A stretch of DNA of 64,000 nucleotides from Glandiceps talaboti (GCF_964340395.1 NC_135567.1:2404109-2468108); one strand, 5' to 3'. Counted from the stretch's first letter, positions 46,636 to 59,339 are shown. Notes: generated from the sequence alone by a model not told the origin. Made by a program: numbers and translations.

Positions 46636-49531
46636 ACAAATCATTTCTTGGGGAGGGCCATATATTAGGAAATGAGATGAGGGGAGCAACACATTTCACT
46701 TTGACTAACTTTATTTTCTAGCTTAGCATTATTTTGTGTTGTTGACATCCTATTGCTCCGCGTTGTATGCAGACACCATGTGAAATAGCCAGTAAGTGAA
46801 TACTTAGTGACCCTCAAAAATTAATATTGTAGTTAGCTATGGGTATGAGGTGCTCAAAACATATTTAACTTTTACTATAACATCCTTGTAATAAACAGCC
46901 TAACCATGCAATATAGTTGGTACGGGTACAATTAGTGAGCCCTAAAAAATAATATCATCTTTGCATTGTTATTTCACTTTTACTATATCACCCTTGTAAC
47001 CATGGTAATGAACAACCCAATGTTGCCTTAAATTTTGGTTTAGGGTTAGATATCATATCAAACCATATCATCAAACCGCTGCTGGCAACCATATGGCATA
47101 TAGTGAATTAATTATCAGTTGTGAGGAGAGAAGTGGGTCTCACAGGAGTAAAACGGGAACAGTTGGGTAAGGTATTAGGGATAATGTTTAGATATGTTGA
47201 CAGTCCCAATGACAACATTTGGAGCCAACTAGTATTTTGGAGTTAATGTTCTGGCCTGCAACTCAGCCATTGAAATCCAAACACAGGTACTGATTAATGC
47301 AATGAGTTGACACAAATATACTGTGGTAGTAGTAGTTGGAGAAATAACCAATGCCTTTAAAACTTTCAATGTGGTGGAAGCAGTGGGATTACTTCTTTTA
47401 AACCAATTGATTCCAGTCCCTTTCCATGTCTGACAGCATTCAAACCATGTTTTAAAAATATTTAACTGGGGAAGTGCCATATTTTTAAGGAAGGAAATTT
47501 AGGGCAGGACACTTTTGGCTCAACAGAATCTGAGGAGGGTCACCTTTTACGTAACAGTCCAGGCCTGATTTCCCCTGTCCCTTCCCTCCCCTAAAGTGCT
47601 AGAGAACATTCATTATATTATAATTTTTTTATCATTAGTCAAGATATATTTGTCAAAATTAATGTATACACTTACAGTGGATTATATATTATTCTTCTGA
47701 AACTGATCCTTGCAAAAAAAAATGTAAAATCATATGAATGTTGTTCAGCGTATTATATAGTACACAAAATAAATGATGATATATTACTGTCATCTCTTTC
47801 TTATAAAACTGTGTAAGAATATGACAGGGTCACAGATATTGATTCTTTTCAAAACTCTTTCTGGTTATTTAACAAGGAAGTGTTTTGCTCTTCTGACAAA
47901 AGTTGTATTCAGTACTTGTAACTTTTTTTCCAATAGTTTTGTTATTGTGGTCTACAGAGATGTTATGATAGATAGTCTTGTCAGTTATCATGTCTAATTA
48001 AAACATAGCGTAAGTGAAATCCTGTTAGATTACATCACAAAATATCTGAAGAATGTAAACATATTTAAGTTGTGTTCAACATTTGATATTGGCTTGTGTA
48101 ACTGTTAACTGACAAACAATTGACTTTGGTGTAGTTGTGATGCTTGAGCCTTTAAAATGTTGAAAAAAAGAAGAAGGGTCATTTGACAGTTTTTGGAGGG
48201 TTTGGATAATTACATTTGTATGTCAATATACAAACCCATTTACACTAAATAGATGGTAAAGCTCAGGGAAGGAGGTGCTGTCCCTTTTAGATTTGAAACG
48301 ATAATGTAATTATATTAAAATGGGATTTGTCAGTTCATCATATTGGTTCATGTTATAGTCTCTCAACAAATACATGGTCTATTACACCTTTGTGAGATTT
48401 CACTAGTTATGAGCATGGTAGTTAAGGTAATATTATCATTGAGGTATAAGGGGAGATACCTGAATGGTATAAATGATTCATTTCTGTATTGCAACAAACT
48501 CTGTAATATTGTTTTAACAAGACATGTAATCCTTGCATTGAATTCCATTCAAATCAAAACTATCACAAATGGCTCATTAAAATATATATTCAATAAGATT
48601 GCACATGTATATGTAGGTGACATTTGTAAAGACAAATTTGTTTGGAGTTTACCATTCTAGAATGGTAGGTGATACTTCCATGGTAAAACTTGTTTTAATT
48701 GTGGATAGTTATAAATAAATAACACAAACACAGATTGTTAGAGCATTATAACGACTGTTGACTATTCTTATAAGACTGGTGACATGTTGGGAAAAGAGAG
48801 AGCGAGCAAGTTACATCCTCATTCAAGATACATAATATTGGTAACTTAAGAGAATCAATATGCATGTTTTTTAGGGTTTCTTAGCATTTCTACTATAGTG
48901 CGATTGAAAGATGTGATTTCAGGCGGTGTATTTAAAATGAAAAGTATGGTTTTATCACTTAGTATTTATATGCAATCAGATTCCAGAGTTCTACACAAAT
49001 TGTTGCCTATTTCGAGAATTGTCATGTGCTTGGCGTTTTGAGGGGAATAAGTCCACAACCTCCAGTTTTCAATATTATTAAAATAGTAATATTTAGTATT
49101 TATGCAATCAGATTCTAGAGTTCTACTCATAAGTAATTTCTATTAACTGCCTTACTTAAAAATCAAATCCCATGTTTATCACACGTTATTGTTTGTATTT
49201 TTCTTTATTGTCATCACAATTTCAGTCTAATGTCCGAAATAAAATGTGTATGTGTATATAACAATGACTGTGTTTGAGTTAAGTCATTTTTAACATAAGT
49301 ACACCACCCGAAATCACTTTATAAGCACGCTTTTGGTAATAATACAATAAAAAGTGATAAAATCAAAGCATGCTTTATTTGGTCGAATTCAACATTTTTT
49401 GAACATCTGCAGTCTATTTATCCGTTATACAATAAAAGTGATAAAAACCATATTTTAAGTGTACTCCCTAAATCTGGATTTTTTAAATCTCTATTCATAG
49501 GCAATGACAGTTTACGGGGGGGGGGGGATAG
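46636..49531. other. No gene seen; small direct repeat
   Basis: About 2.9 kb of AT-rich DNA without a recognisable gene. AGTATTTATATGCAATCAGA at 48961 recurs slightly changed at 49093, with the following AGAGTTCTAC, as a ~135-bp-spaced direct repeat. Confidence 0.5.
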
Positions 49532-49600
49532 GTCCGGGGCATTTGTCCTATGGGGGCGTTTGTCCGAGTGGCATTTGTCCGAGTGGCATTTGTCCTAGAA
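49519..49600. repeat. G run and GCATTTGTCC repeats
   Basis: A poly-G run is followed by four closely spaced copies of G(C/G)(A/G)TTTGTCC in ~15-bp steps (GGCATTTGTCC, GCGTTTGTCC, then GGCATTTGTCC twice). The motif is typical of repeat termini in invertebrate transposons. It lies just beyond the 3' side of the Ty3/gypsy relic. Confidence 0.6.
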
Positions 49601-49670
49601 CTGTGTAGAACACAATATAGCACATAGTTGAGTATTCTTAAGTTGCATAGTCTTTCCAGTAGGATGGTGG

Positions 49671-50640
49671 TTATATTACATGGCCACTTCTGGATTTCAT
49701 TGGTGACTTGGGTGGTGTAGCAACTATTGGTTTAGGTGATAATGACGTTGCTTCCTTGACATCAGGTCGGTTGGACCGTTCAGAATTACTCCTTGTAGAC
49801 AGTGGTGGTTTGATGATATTGGGAGTATGAGATGTCGTGTTTGTTTCTCCCAAGTCTTTAGAATCTGCTGGTTCCATTATTTTCTTGAGGTGTGCTCTGC
49901 TATGTCGATAAGCTGTGTTGGATGACTCAACTTCTTAAGATCTTTCATCCAAACGCTGTGTGACAATGGCTTTTGGCCATTTCTTTTTTCCTAGAATGAA
50001 CGGTTTCATTCTAACCACATCACCTTCTTCTAACACTGGGAGATCATCTAAGTTTCTGTCATAGTATACTGCTTGTGTTCTAGTCCTATGGGTCATTAGG
50101 TGTTGTGCTTGATTTGAGCTTCTTTGTTGCGTTGATACAGTAGTGTGAGGTGAATGTTACTGTTGGATTTCTTACACTTCCTCAGGAGTTGTTTGGCTAT
50201 CTTGACAGCTGCTTCAACTTTACCATTTGCCTTGCTCTTGTATGGGCTGATAGTAAGATATTTAAAGTCCCATACTTTTGAGAATGTTGCAAACTCAGTA
50301 GAGATGTATTGTGGTCCATTGTCGGAAACTAACTCTTCTGTGATTCCATATCGAGCAAAGGGCTGTTTTGTTTTCCTTATAACTGTTGAAGATTTGGTGT
50401 CTGGAAGTTTATCCAGTTCATAAAAGTTGCTATAGTAATCAACAGTTACCAAGTAGTCTCGATTATCATAGGTAAACAAATCGGATGCTACCTTTTGCCA
50501 TGGTCTGTGTGGTTCATCATTGTTTCCTTGCACTGGCTGGATTCATTTGTTCAGCAAGTTTCACATGATGTGATATATTTCGTTATATCAGCATTGCTCA
50601 TTGTTTTAAAATACATTATACATTGTCATATAACCGCAAA
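49671..50640 (-). pseudogene. Broken Ty3/gypsy Pol: integrase region
   Basis: Reading leftwards on the minus strand, the integrase zinc-binding tail (SCETC ... NESSQCKE, 50520-50600) carries a stop and is out of frame with the next part. An open segment follows (50096-50533) with the catalytic core signals ASDLF, SDNGPQY and GKVEAAV, which supply the D, D and E of the DDE nuclease. After another frame change near 50100 the C-terminal part reads YYDRNLDDLP and GDVVRMKP, then has an internal stop, YRHSRAHLKK and a tail ending SRSGHVI at 49671. At least two frameshifts and two stops make it non-functional. Gag, protease, RT, RNase H and clear LTRs were not found. Confidence 0.85.
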
Positions 50641-50780
50641 ATGTGCATATGAGCCACATATGCAAAGATTGACCTGTATCACATACATGCTGAAACCAGT
50701 CATTGGCTTCATAATATCTTGCTTCGTGAGAATGTCCATTGAGCAGAAAATAGTGAAGAATATTTTATTTTCACTGGAAT

Positions 50781-50799
50781 TACCGTTAAAAACGGTAAT
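50781..50799. repeat. Perfect 8-bp hairpin
   Basis: TTACCGTT-AAA-AACGGTAA, an 8-bp stem with a 3-nt loop. It may mark an element edge. Confidence 0.6.
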
Positions 50800-50837
50800 A
50801 AACAGTACTCAACATGTTTTAGAATTTCACAGGTAAT

Positions 50838-51149
50838 ATGTGTGTCAAGTGCAGTTTCTTGTTCTACTCCTTAAAACATGTTGATACCCTGTATTTGGCT
50901 TGTCAACACAGCCTGTGTATGTGTAAAGTGCACTGTTATTGTTGATAATTTTGGTTCAGACTAAAATTCACTTTTCAAAAATAATAATGCAGTGTGTACA
51001 TATACAGGCTGTGTTTACAAGCATTTACCAAACACAGGAGTGTTTCAATGTGCCTTATGGAGTAGAACAAGAAACTAAAAACTGTAGTTGATACACAGAA
51101 CAAAACATACTGAAAAAATCATCAAAAGTTACAGCTACTGTCCCTTTAA
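50838..51149. mobile_element. MITE-like inverted repeat
   Basis: The left arm (about 50846-50935) contains GTTTCTTGTTCTACTCC and AACACAGCCTGTGTATGT. The right arm (about 50999-51098) contains their inverse. The right edge reads GTTACAGCTACTGTCCC followed by TTTAA (TTAA at 51146-51149), like elements beginning TTAAAGGGACAGTAGCTG. The left edge lacks that outer sequence, so the copy is truncated or rearranged. Confidence 0.55.
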
Positions 51150-51367
51150 TCTGTCCACATAATTTCCATCCATCCATCTATCAGTGAATTTGTCATTTTG
51201 AGATGGGGGAGGGTCACATTTTAGAACTTGGGATTGGGGGGAGGGTCACATTTTACAGCTCAGACATACCCTAAATCCCCCCTCCCTCATAATTACTGAA
51301 GGCTCCCTTATAAAGTATGCAAATGGAGTATTTATACAGAGTCATGTATATATATCAGAGCGAGATC

Positions 51368-51403
<36 letters not shown>

Positions 51404-51907
51404 TGACTGACAGAGACAGAGATCTTTACCACTCTGGTCATTGTTGTGTCCAGATGATGGTAGCAGATCAAGAGCGAATAAGGATGGACGTAAATGAGAA
51501 GTGTTGATGGGATATGTGTTGGACATTTCTACCAGAGGCTTCTAAAACATGACAGCAACATTTTGTGATGTTGTGATTGTAGGAAGGGATGTCTTGGACA
51601 ATGCACAGTCATGCATGCATGTCTGAAAGCAGGTCTCCAATATATTGTCCATTGTGTTTGTGGTGGTGACTGTTCTTAAGCATATCTGTCTTGTGATACA
51701 TGTCTAGTACAATAGTAATAAATCACATAAACAGTTCCCCTGAGATCATTTAATACTCCATTATATACCAATAGAAGTGAAAAATGCATCACTGCAATCA
51801 TTTAAATATAAATGTGTTACTTTAGATTTGACAGTGAATAGTATTAGAAAAATAACAATGTTAAACTTGTTTAATTTATTTATCTTCTCAAGCATTTCGA
51901 AAAATAA
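51150..51907. other. No gene seen; (CAGA)n
   Basis: (CAGA)n lies at about 51371-51420. Nothing else is recognised. Confidence 0.5.
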
Positions 51908-52311
51908 AAATACCGCCAATGGCATTGTAGCACAACTAATAGTTGGCTGTTGGTGTCGCTGTGGCCTTGTTGCTAGGCACATTTGCATACATTTTTGAAT
52001 ATTGATTAATTTGCCTACCCTTTCCAGTTTTAATATTTGCAATAAAAAACACCATTCAGCCATTGATATGGGCGTGGTCCTGTTGGTAGGCATATTTGCA
52101 TACGTATTTTTGAATCCGTATTCACTTACTTACCTATACCTGTTGTTGTCTTTGTAATATGCATCACTGTATAGCTAAGGCCGTGGATATGATTGCTAGA
52201 ACCAATTGTGTCAAAATGTTTTCAACAACACCTGCAGAATAACACCTCCAGAAACCATCCCTACTAAATTTTAACTCCATTCACCATGCAGTTTAAAGAT
52301 ACAAAATTTTA
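51908..52311 (-). mobile_element. Family D fragment, inverted
   Basis: AAATACCGCCAATGGCATTG then TAGCACAACT is the inverse of the family D 3' end. Inverted GACCACGCCC-type units follow (TGGGCGTGGTCC near 52070). It is truncated at 52311, where a direct-orientation copy starts. Confidence 0.65.
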
Positions 52312-52312
52312 T

Positions 52313-52357
52313 TAGCACAACTGAACTAGGTTAATTGGTGCTAGAGTCATCGAGAAA

Positions 52358-52408
<51 letters not shown>

Positions 52409-53082
52409 ACGTGCACCTCGCGCGCTCGCGTGTGTGTGTGTATGTGTGTGTATAAATGATTTAAAGTAAAAAACCGCCAGACTGATTTGTTTGGTATTTG
52501 GCGGGGACATTACTTGTTGTGTCTAGATGGAAAATTGTTCAAATGAAAATGATTGCATCAGAGATGTGCATTTTAAGTGAAGAAATGTGATTTTTAGTCC
52601 AAAGACTTAAACTCCAAAACTACTGGGCAGCTTGGCCTGAAATTTGGTGGGAACGTTATGTAGTGGGTGTAAATTTAGATTTGTTCATGACATGATGATC
52701 CCATCAGTGATATGCAAATTAAGGTTAGTCAAAAGTCTATAATTCCAAAAGTACTTCGGTTGATTTCGCTGAAATAGGATATTTCTGGGGATGTACAGAT
52801 CAGGTGATATTAATTACAATCATGATGATCTCTTTAGAAATGTGGAAATTAGGGCTAAAAAAACTTGTTTTTTTAGTTGAAATGCCAGTCAGGCAAAAAG
52901 AGTATACATAGATTATTGTTTTATTGATCCAATTAAACTATTAAAATTTTGTATGGGTTACTTAACACAATGTAACAATTGTGTGTGAATGGTACTAGAA
53001 TTAATCTCTCCTTGATGTTGCTTGGAAACCGTGCCTACCTAACTTGAACACTGAACTACACTTTGGTTCAATGTAAAATGCC

Positions 53083-53117
<35 letters not shown>

Positions 53118-53670
53118 ATGTCTGTCTTGTAGATGATGCAGTGATTTTGGTATTGAACTTTACCTCTCAAACTACTAGAGATGAAATTTGGTTATGATTC
53201 TGAAAGTGTTACTGTTAATCTGCAAATTGTGAATGTATCATACTTAATATGTCATTGGCCCTAGCAACCATGACCACACCCTAAGCAACAGTCAAATGAT
53301 AGGTTCCTTGACAATTATAACAAGGATGAGTAGGCAAGTGAATATACATTATTGTAGAATATGTAAATGCCCTTAGCAACAAGACCACGCCCATAGGAAT
53401 GGGTAAACAATGACATATAATGCCAAAATAACACTGGTGATGGGAAGGTAAATGAGCATTGCGAAATTGTATGCCGAGAAACAAGATAGTGCCCATAGTA
53501 ACATTTAAATGATGGTGCATATAGCAGGTATAACATTAACACCATGGATGGGAAGGCATGGGAATAAATCTTCAAAGAATGTATGTCTAGCAAGAAGACC
53601 ACGTTAATCATTACAGAAAATTAAACTGTATCATCAACAGTTATGCTATGTACAACGTCATTGGCACTTT
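52313..53670 (+). mobile_element. Family D element with a nested second 5' part
   Basis: The 5' end is TAGCACAACTGAACTAGG, followed by a long (TG)n (52359-52446) and the usual units. A second D-type start (GAACACTGAACTACACTTTGG, then (TCTG)n) occurs at about 53042-53120. It ends CAGTTATGCTATGTACAACG and ATTGGCACTTTATAAA. The copy is diverged. Confidence 0.6.
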
Positions 53671-53689
53671 ATAAAAATGGTTAGACCTA

Positions 53690-53861
53690 ATTTGCATATC
53701 ACTAATGGGATCAGCATGTTGTGAATGCAGCTTCATCTACACCTCTCCAGAGGCAGCCCTATGAAATTCCTGCCCAATCTGCTAGGTATTTTAGAATGAT
53801 AGATTTTAGACAAAAAACTCGTTTTTAGACGTAATTTCAGGTGCAGCAAATGAGTCATTTT
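53690..53861 (-). repeat. Family D internal fragment, inverted
   Basis: CCTAATTTGCATATCACTAA and CCCAATCTGCTAGG are inverse to internal D units. The fragment ends at the T preceding the family A element. Confidence 0.5.
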
Positions 53862-55697
53862 TAGTCCCCGCCGGACGAAGTTCAGGACGGGGACCTATGG
53901 ATTGATTTTTTTCAAACTTGATACAAGGGCAACATTCTATGGCATACATATGCACGTCAATTTGTTTTATGATATGATCCAATATGGCCGCCTAGCAGTC
54001 ATTTTGTTTGCAAATTTTCCCTGTCTAAAGCCATAACTCAGACATACTTTAACAGATCTCATTCAAAGTTAGTATTAGGACAGTGTTCTATGAAATACAT
54101 GTGCATATTCATTGTTGTCATGATACGATCCAATATGGCTGCCTAGCAGCCATTATGTTTGTGAATTTTCCATGTCCAAAGCCATAACTCAGACATGCTT
54201 GGACAGTTCTCATTCAAAGTTGGTATTAGGACAGTGTTTTATGACATACATGTGCATATCCATATTCATCGTGTCATGATCCAATATGGCTGCTTAGCAG
54301 CCATTTTGTTTGCGAATTTTCCATGTCCAAAGCCATAACTCAGACATGCTTGAACAGATCTCATTCAAAGTTGGTATTAGCACAGTGTTCTATGACATAC
54401 ATGTGCTTATCCATTTTCATCATGATACGATCCAATATGGCTGCCTGGCAGCCATTTTATTTGCGAATTTTCCATGTCTAAAGCCATAACTCAGACATGC
54501 TTGAACAGATCTCATTCAAAGTGGGTATTAGGACAGTGTACTATGACATACATGTGCATATACATTGTTGTCGTGATACGATCCAATATGGCCACCTAGC
54601 AGCCATTTTATTTGCAAATTTTCCATGTCCAAAGCCATAACTCAGACAGGCTCTAACAGATCTCATTCAAAGTTAGTATTAGGACAGTGTTCTATGACAT
54701 ACATGTGCATATCCATTTTCGTTGTGATACCATCCAATATGGCTGCCTGGCAGCCATTTTATTTGCAAATTTTCCATGTCCAAAGCCATAACTCAGACAT
54801 GCTTGGACAGTTCTCATTCAAAGTTGGTATTAGGACAGTGTTTTATGACATACATGTGCATATCCATATTCATCGTGTCATGATCCAATATGGCTGCTTA
54901 GCAGCCATTTTGTTTGCGAATTTTCCATGCCCAAAGCCATAACTCAGACATGCTTGAACAGATCTCATTCAAAGTTGGTATTAGCACAGTGTTCTATGAC
55001 ATACATGTGCTTATCCATTTTCATCATGATACGATCCAATATGGCTGCCTGGCAGCCATTTTATTTGCGAATTTTCCATGCCTAAAGCCATAACTCAGAC
55101 ATGCTTGAACAGATCTCATTCAAAGTGGGCATTAGGACAGTGTTCTATGACATACATGTGCATATACATTGTTGTCGTGATACGATCCAATATGGCCACC
55201 TAGCAGCCATTTTATTTGCAAATTTTCCATGTCCAAAGCCATAACTCAGACAGGCTCTAACAGATCTCATTCAAAGTTAGTATTAGGACAGTGTTCTATG
55301 ACATACATGTGCATATCCATTTTCGTTGTGATACGAACCAATATGGCTGCCTGGCAGCCATTTTATTTGCAAATTTTCCATGTCCAAAGCCATAACTCAG
55401 ACATGCTTGAACAGCCCCCCCCCCCCCCCCATACCAGACCCATCCTTTATTGTTGAATGGTTTATTCCATCAGGTCATCTTGAAGAGTAGGCATGTCCCA
55501 TGTCCAACGAGGAGACACAACATGAGTTGGCATGTTCCATGTCCAACGAGCAGACACGACATATCTAAGTCTGTTTGATTTAGGTTCACAAGTGTTGTTG
55601 CATGATCAGAGTAGTGATATCAAGAAAATGACAACATAAAGTGCCAGTTCCTTAAAACACAATCATAGTGAGGACTATGTCATTCTCAATGACTTGT
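53862..55697 (+). mobile_element. Family A Helentron-like element with 151-bp tandem core, copy 1
   Basis: The 5' end is TAGTCCCCGCCGGACG, folding back to GGACGGGGAC. A core of ten units follows with an exact 151-bp period (CCATAACT at 54031, 54182 ... 55390). A four-unit, 604-bp higher-order repeat is visible (CAGGCTCTAACAG at 54635 and 55239). The 3' part has poly-C, a ~180-bp tail, the inverted end GTGAGGACTA (55669-55678; two mismatches to the 5' end), the hairpin GTCATT-CTC-AATGAC (55679-55693) and the end TTGT. T lies outside both ends. No Rep/helicase gene is present. The open frames in the core (for example 54625-54942) are repeat artefacts. Confidence 0.75.
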
Positions 55698-56325
55698 TCT
55701 GAAATTATTTCAGAAAGTTAAAACATAGCTAATAAACACTTTTTACGTTTGATTCAAGATTGGAGAGGAAAGTGAAAGCTAAACGTATCAGCCCTCCCCA
55801 CTACGATATTACACAACCTGTCCTCCCAACAGATGTCCCTGCCCACTGCCCGCTCCCCACAATTTTCACCAAGGTTTCCTTTCTCTCCGCTGCCCTCTAA
55901 AAGACATATGGCATCTGTCCACTATTCATTGAAGCCCCAATGTTAAATTTACTCAGGATGCTGTTTGATATACTCATAGCAAATAGTATCTCCTTCTACA
56001 TGTAATATATACGTAATGACAGTTGTCAGTTGACATATTAGATTGTGCTGCAATCTCAATGCACTGCCTCACCAGTTTCGATGACATACGTGGTCAAACA
56101 TAAATTATTATATTACACAATTAATTTGCCTCTTGTGAATATTGTAAAAAAAATAGTAAATTTGTCCACTGTCTTCCCCTTTCCCCATATCTTACAGCTG
56201 AAATATATGTTGCCCGCTGAAATACTGGGCCATTTTTCCCCTCCCTCTGGCCAAGCTTGGAAATTGCCTGCACATTGAAGAATCGTTTATAAACAGCTAT
56301 TTGCATGAACAGCTTCATTGGCTAC
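55698..56325. other. No gene seen
   Basis: Mixed-composition DNA with C-rich patches. No feature is recognised. Confidence 0.5.
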
Positions 56326-57077
56326 ACCTGTAATTTGCATATCACTAATGAGATAATCATGTACTAGGAATGTTACCATCAAATTTCAACCCAATCTGCT
56401 CAATAAATGTGAATCTGTTTTAATGGCATAGGAAAATGTCAGTTGAGTATTTCCATTTAACTTAATAGTAAACTAAAGTATAGGCTAGTAAATACCATGA
56501 AATTCAAGCATTGGTCAACATTTTGGGCTCAACTCAATGATATCAAGGCCTAGTGCAATGTAATATCAACAGTCTTATTAAAAAATGACAGAGCAAAAAT
56601 GTGAGGAACAAAATTAAATATATGTGTATGTTATAAAACAAGAACAAATTGGGGTTTTAGTAAATTATCAGTTTAGTACTGAAATTATTAATGACACAGG
56701 CAAGAACCCACAACTTAATGTTTGTGCACAGGGAGCACAGGAACTGTGTTGCAATCTAACGAACAAACAAACAAACAAACAAGTAAATAAATAAAGAAAA
56801 AATAAATTAATATGCATGGTTAAATGAAAGATCATTTTAAACTCGTCGATAACTGTCTGTAAACATGTCTATATGTATATACATGTCTGTATACTATTGA
56901 AATAATAGACTATTTGTTTCTATATATCCTATTTATACTAACAACATATAGATGGTATATATAGAAACATATCCTATATTCTCTCATTCAGAGACCGGTA
57001 TATACATACATATATGTTTATTGATAGTTATCCATTACTTTAGAATCCCATGTATATTTATTTAGTTTTTTCTGTTT

Positions 57078-57109
<32 letters not shown>

Positions 57110-58950
57110 TTTGTTTGTTTATTTGTTTGTTTGTTTATAACAACATTCCTGGGCTCCCTGTGATATGACGCCTGGCTGAGATGAGTGCATGTGGGCTGGG
57201 CATTTAGAAAGAAAAAAAAGAAAAAAAGATTAACTTACAGTACATAGTTAAAAGCAATCCATCAAGAATCCTTTCCAAAATTTACTGTTAAAAATCACAA
57301 AATCAGATAAAGATGCTGTAATTAGTCCCCGCCATACGAAGTCCGGGGCGGGAACTTATGGAATGGGTTCCGTCTGTCCGTGCGTCCGTCTGTCCGTGCG
57401 TCTGTCCGCAGCCGTTTCTTGGAGATGCCTGGACCAATTTTTTTAAAACTTGGTACAGGGGCAACATACTATGGCATACATATGCACGTCAATTTGTTTT
57501 ATGATATGATCCAATATGGCCGCCTAGCAGCCATTTTGTTTGCAAATTTTCCCTGTCTAAAGCCATAACTCAGACATGTTTGAACAGATCTCATTCAAAG
57601 TTGGTATTAGGACAGTGTTCTATGGCATATATGTGCATATTCATTGTTGTCATGATACGATCCAATATGGCCGCCTAGCAGCCATTATGTTTGTGAATAA
57701 TTTTCATGTCCAAAGCCATAACTCAGACATGCTTGAACAGATCTCATTCAAAGTTGGTATTAGGACAGTGTTCTATGACATACATGTGCATATCCATTTT
57801 CATTGTGATACGATCCAATATGGCTGCCTGGCAGCCATTTTGTTTGTGAATTTTCCATGTCCAAAGCCATAACTCGGACATGCTTGAACAGATCTCATTC
57901 AAAGTTGGTATTAGGACAGTGTTCTATGACATACATGTGCATATATATCCATTTTTGTCGTGATACGATCCAATATGGCTGCCTGGCAGCCATTTTGTTT
58001 GTGAATTTTCCATGTCCAAAGCCATAACTCGGACATGCTTGAACAGATCTCATTCAAAGTTGGTATTAGGACAGTGTTCTATGACATACATGTGCATATT
58101 CATTGTTGTTGTAATACGATCCAATATGGCCGCCTAGCAGCAATTTTGTTTGCGATTTTTCTATGTCCAAAGCCATAACTCAGACATGCTTGAACAGATC
58201 ACATTCAAAGTTGGTATTAGGACAGTGTTCTATGACATACATGTGCATATCCATTTTCATGGTGATATGATCCCCCATACCCGACCAATCCTTTACTTTT
58301 GTAGGCATGTTCCATGCCCAACAAGCAGACACAACATATCTAAGTCTGTTTGATTTAGGTTCACAAGTGTTGTTGCGTGATCAGAGTAGTGATAATTCCT
58401 TAAAACCCAATCATAGCGGGGACTATGTCATTCTCAATGACTTGTTAAAATATTGTTACTCTCTTTGAGTCTAAAATCAAATCAGATAATTAATAAGTTT
58501 AAGTTTTATACGAATATTGGATTTTAAAATAATTGCCAGATATTATATATTATCCTAATTTTCAGGATAGATCTCATAGATTAGTTTTGTTTTATATGAA
58601 ATAATGTATATAGATAATAAAACACAGGCTAAACCAATGCATAAATCACAGGTTTAACAAAATATCAGGATTAACAAAATATCAGGATTAACCATGAAAC
58701 AATTTCAAAAAAAGCTTTGAAATACAACCATGACTCATTCGAAATTATTTCTTTAAATGTATTGTAAGTGTTTCATTAGATAAAGATTCTGTTTTGATGT
58801 TACAAACTTTTGTTGGTAAGTATCAGGAATGAAATATACACTGAGCTTTAATATACACTGAGCTTGAGTCAAATGTAGGATCCTGACTGCAATCTTCGTA
58901 ATCAATCAAGTACCGTCAAATTAGTTAATCTCAAGTTTAAAAAATCTTTA
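56326..58950. repeat. Family B dispersed repeat, copy 3 (interrupted)
   Basis: It matches copy 1 (14067-16775) and copy 2 (19506-20140), including the partly palindromic insert between simple repeats (56762-57135). It is interrupted by a family A element at 57323-58445. The outer parts, ending AGATGCTGTAATTA and beginning TTAAAATATTGTTACTC, rejoin to the uninterrupted copy-1 sequence at about 15145-15185. Confidence 0.85.
57323..58445 (+). mobile_element. Family A Helentron-like element, copy 2, with empty site
   Basis: The 5' end is TAGTCCCCGCCATACG, folding back to GGGGCGGGAAC. Five units of about 151 bp follow (CCATAACT at 57563, 57716, 57867, 58022, 58173). The inverted end GCGGGGACTA (58416-58425) is an exact 10-bp match to the 5' TAGTCCCCGC. 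It is followed by the hairpin GTCATT-CTC-AATGAC (58427-58441) and the end TTGT. The empty site at ~15155 (CTGTAAT/TAAAATATTG) places the insertion between two T residues. The alternative reading is a 3-bp TTA duplication. Confidence 0.8.
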
Positions 58951-58977
58951 CTAAGGGGTAGACCATTTGATATCCTG

Positions 58978-59339
58978 GGGGGGGGGGGGCTTGGAAGATT
59001 GGTGGAGTCATTATTTTTTTTCCACCTGCTTGCCTGTGAATTATTTTTTTTCTCCTTCGCCTATACTGGCATCTTTTATTTTTCTTTCCTTCTTTGAGAT
59101 ATCCGAATTTTTTTTTGATGCCTATGTTGAACACCTACTTTTGTTGCCACAATTTTCTGTTTGGTTTTCGCACAGGGTTATAAAGAGAGTAAAAAGATGC
59201 TGGTCTATCACATAGATTATATTTAGAAAACTACATATTTCAATACATGTTTGATTTTCAATTAAATATAAACATCATTGATAGTTTTTATGCCATGGTA
59301 TGGTGACACACAGAAAATGCAATTCGGAAACTTGATTGG
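58978..59339. other. G run and T-rich DNA, no gene
   Basis: A poly-G run (about 58978-58990) then CTTGG and T-rich sequence. I see nothing coding. Confidence 0.45.

Noticed and set aside
47229-47480. 83-codon minus-strand frame
   Set aside because: No recognisable domain, no supporting splice or start context, and its length is expected by chance.
54625-55456. MSKAITQTGSN... frames repeated 604 bp apart
   Set aside because: They are translations of the 151-bp tandem units. The identity reflects the higher-order repeat, not a gene family.
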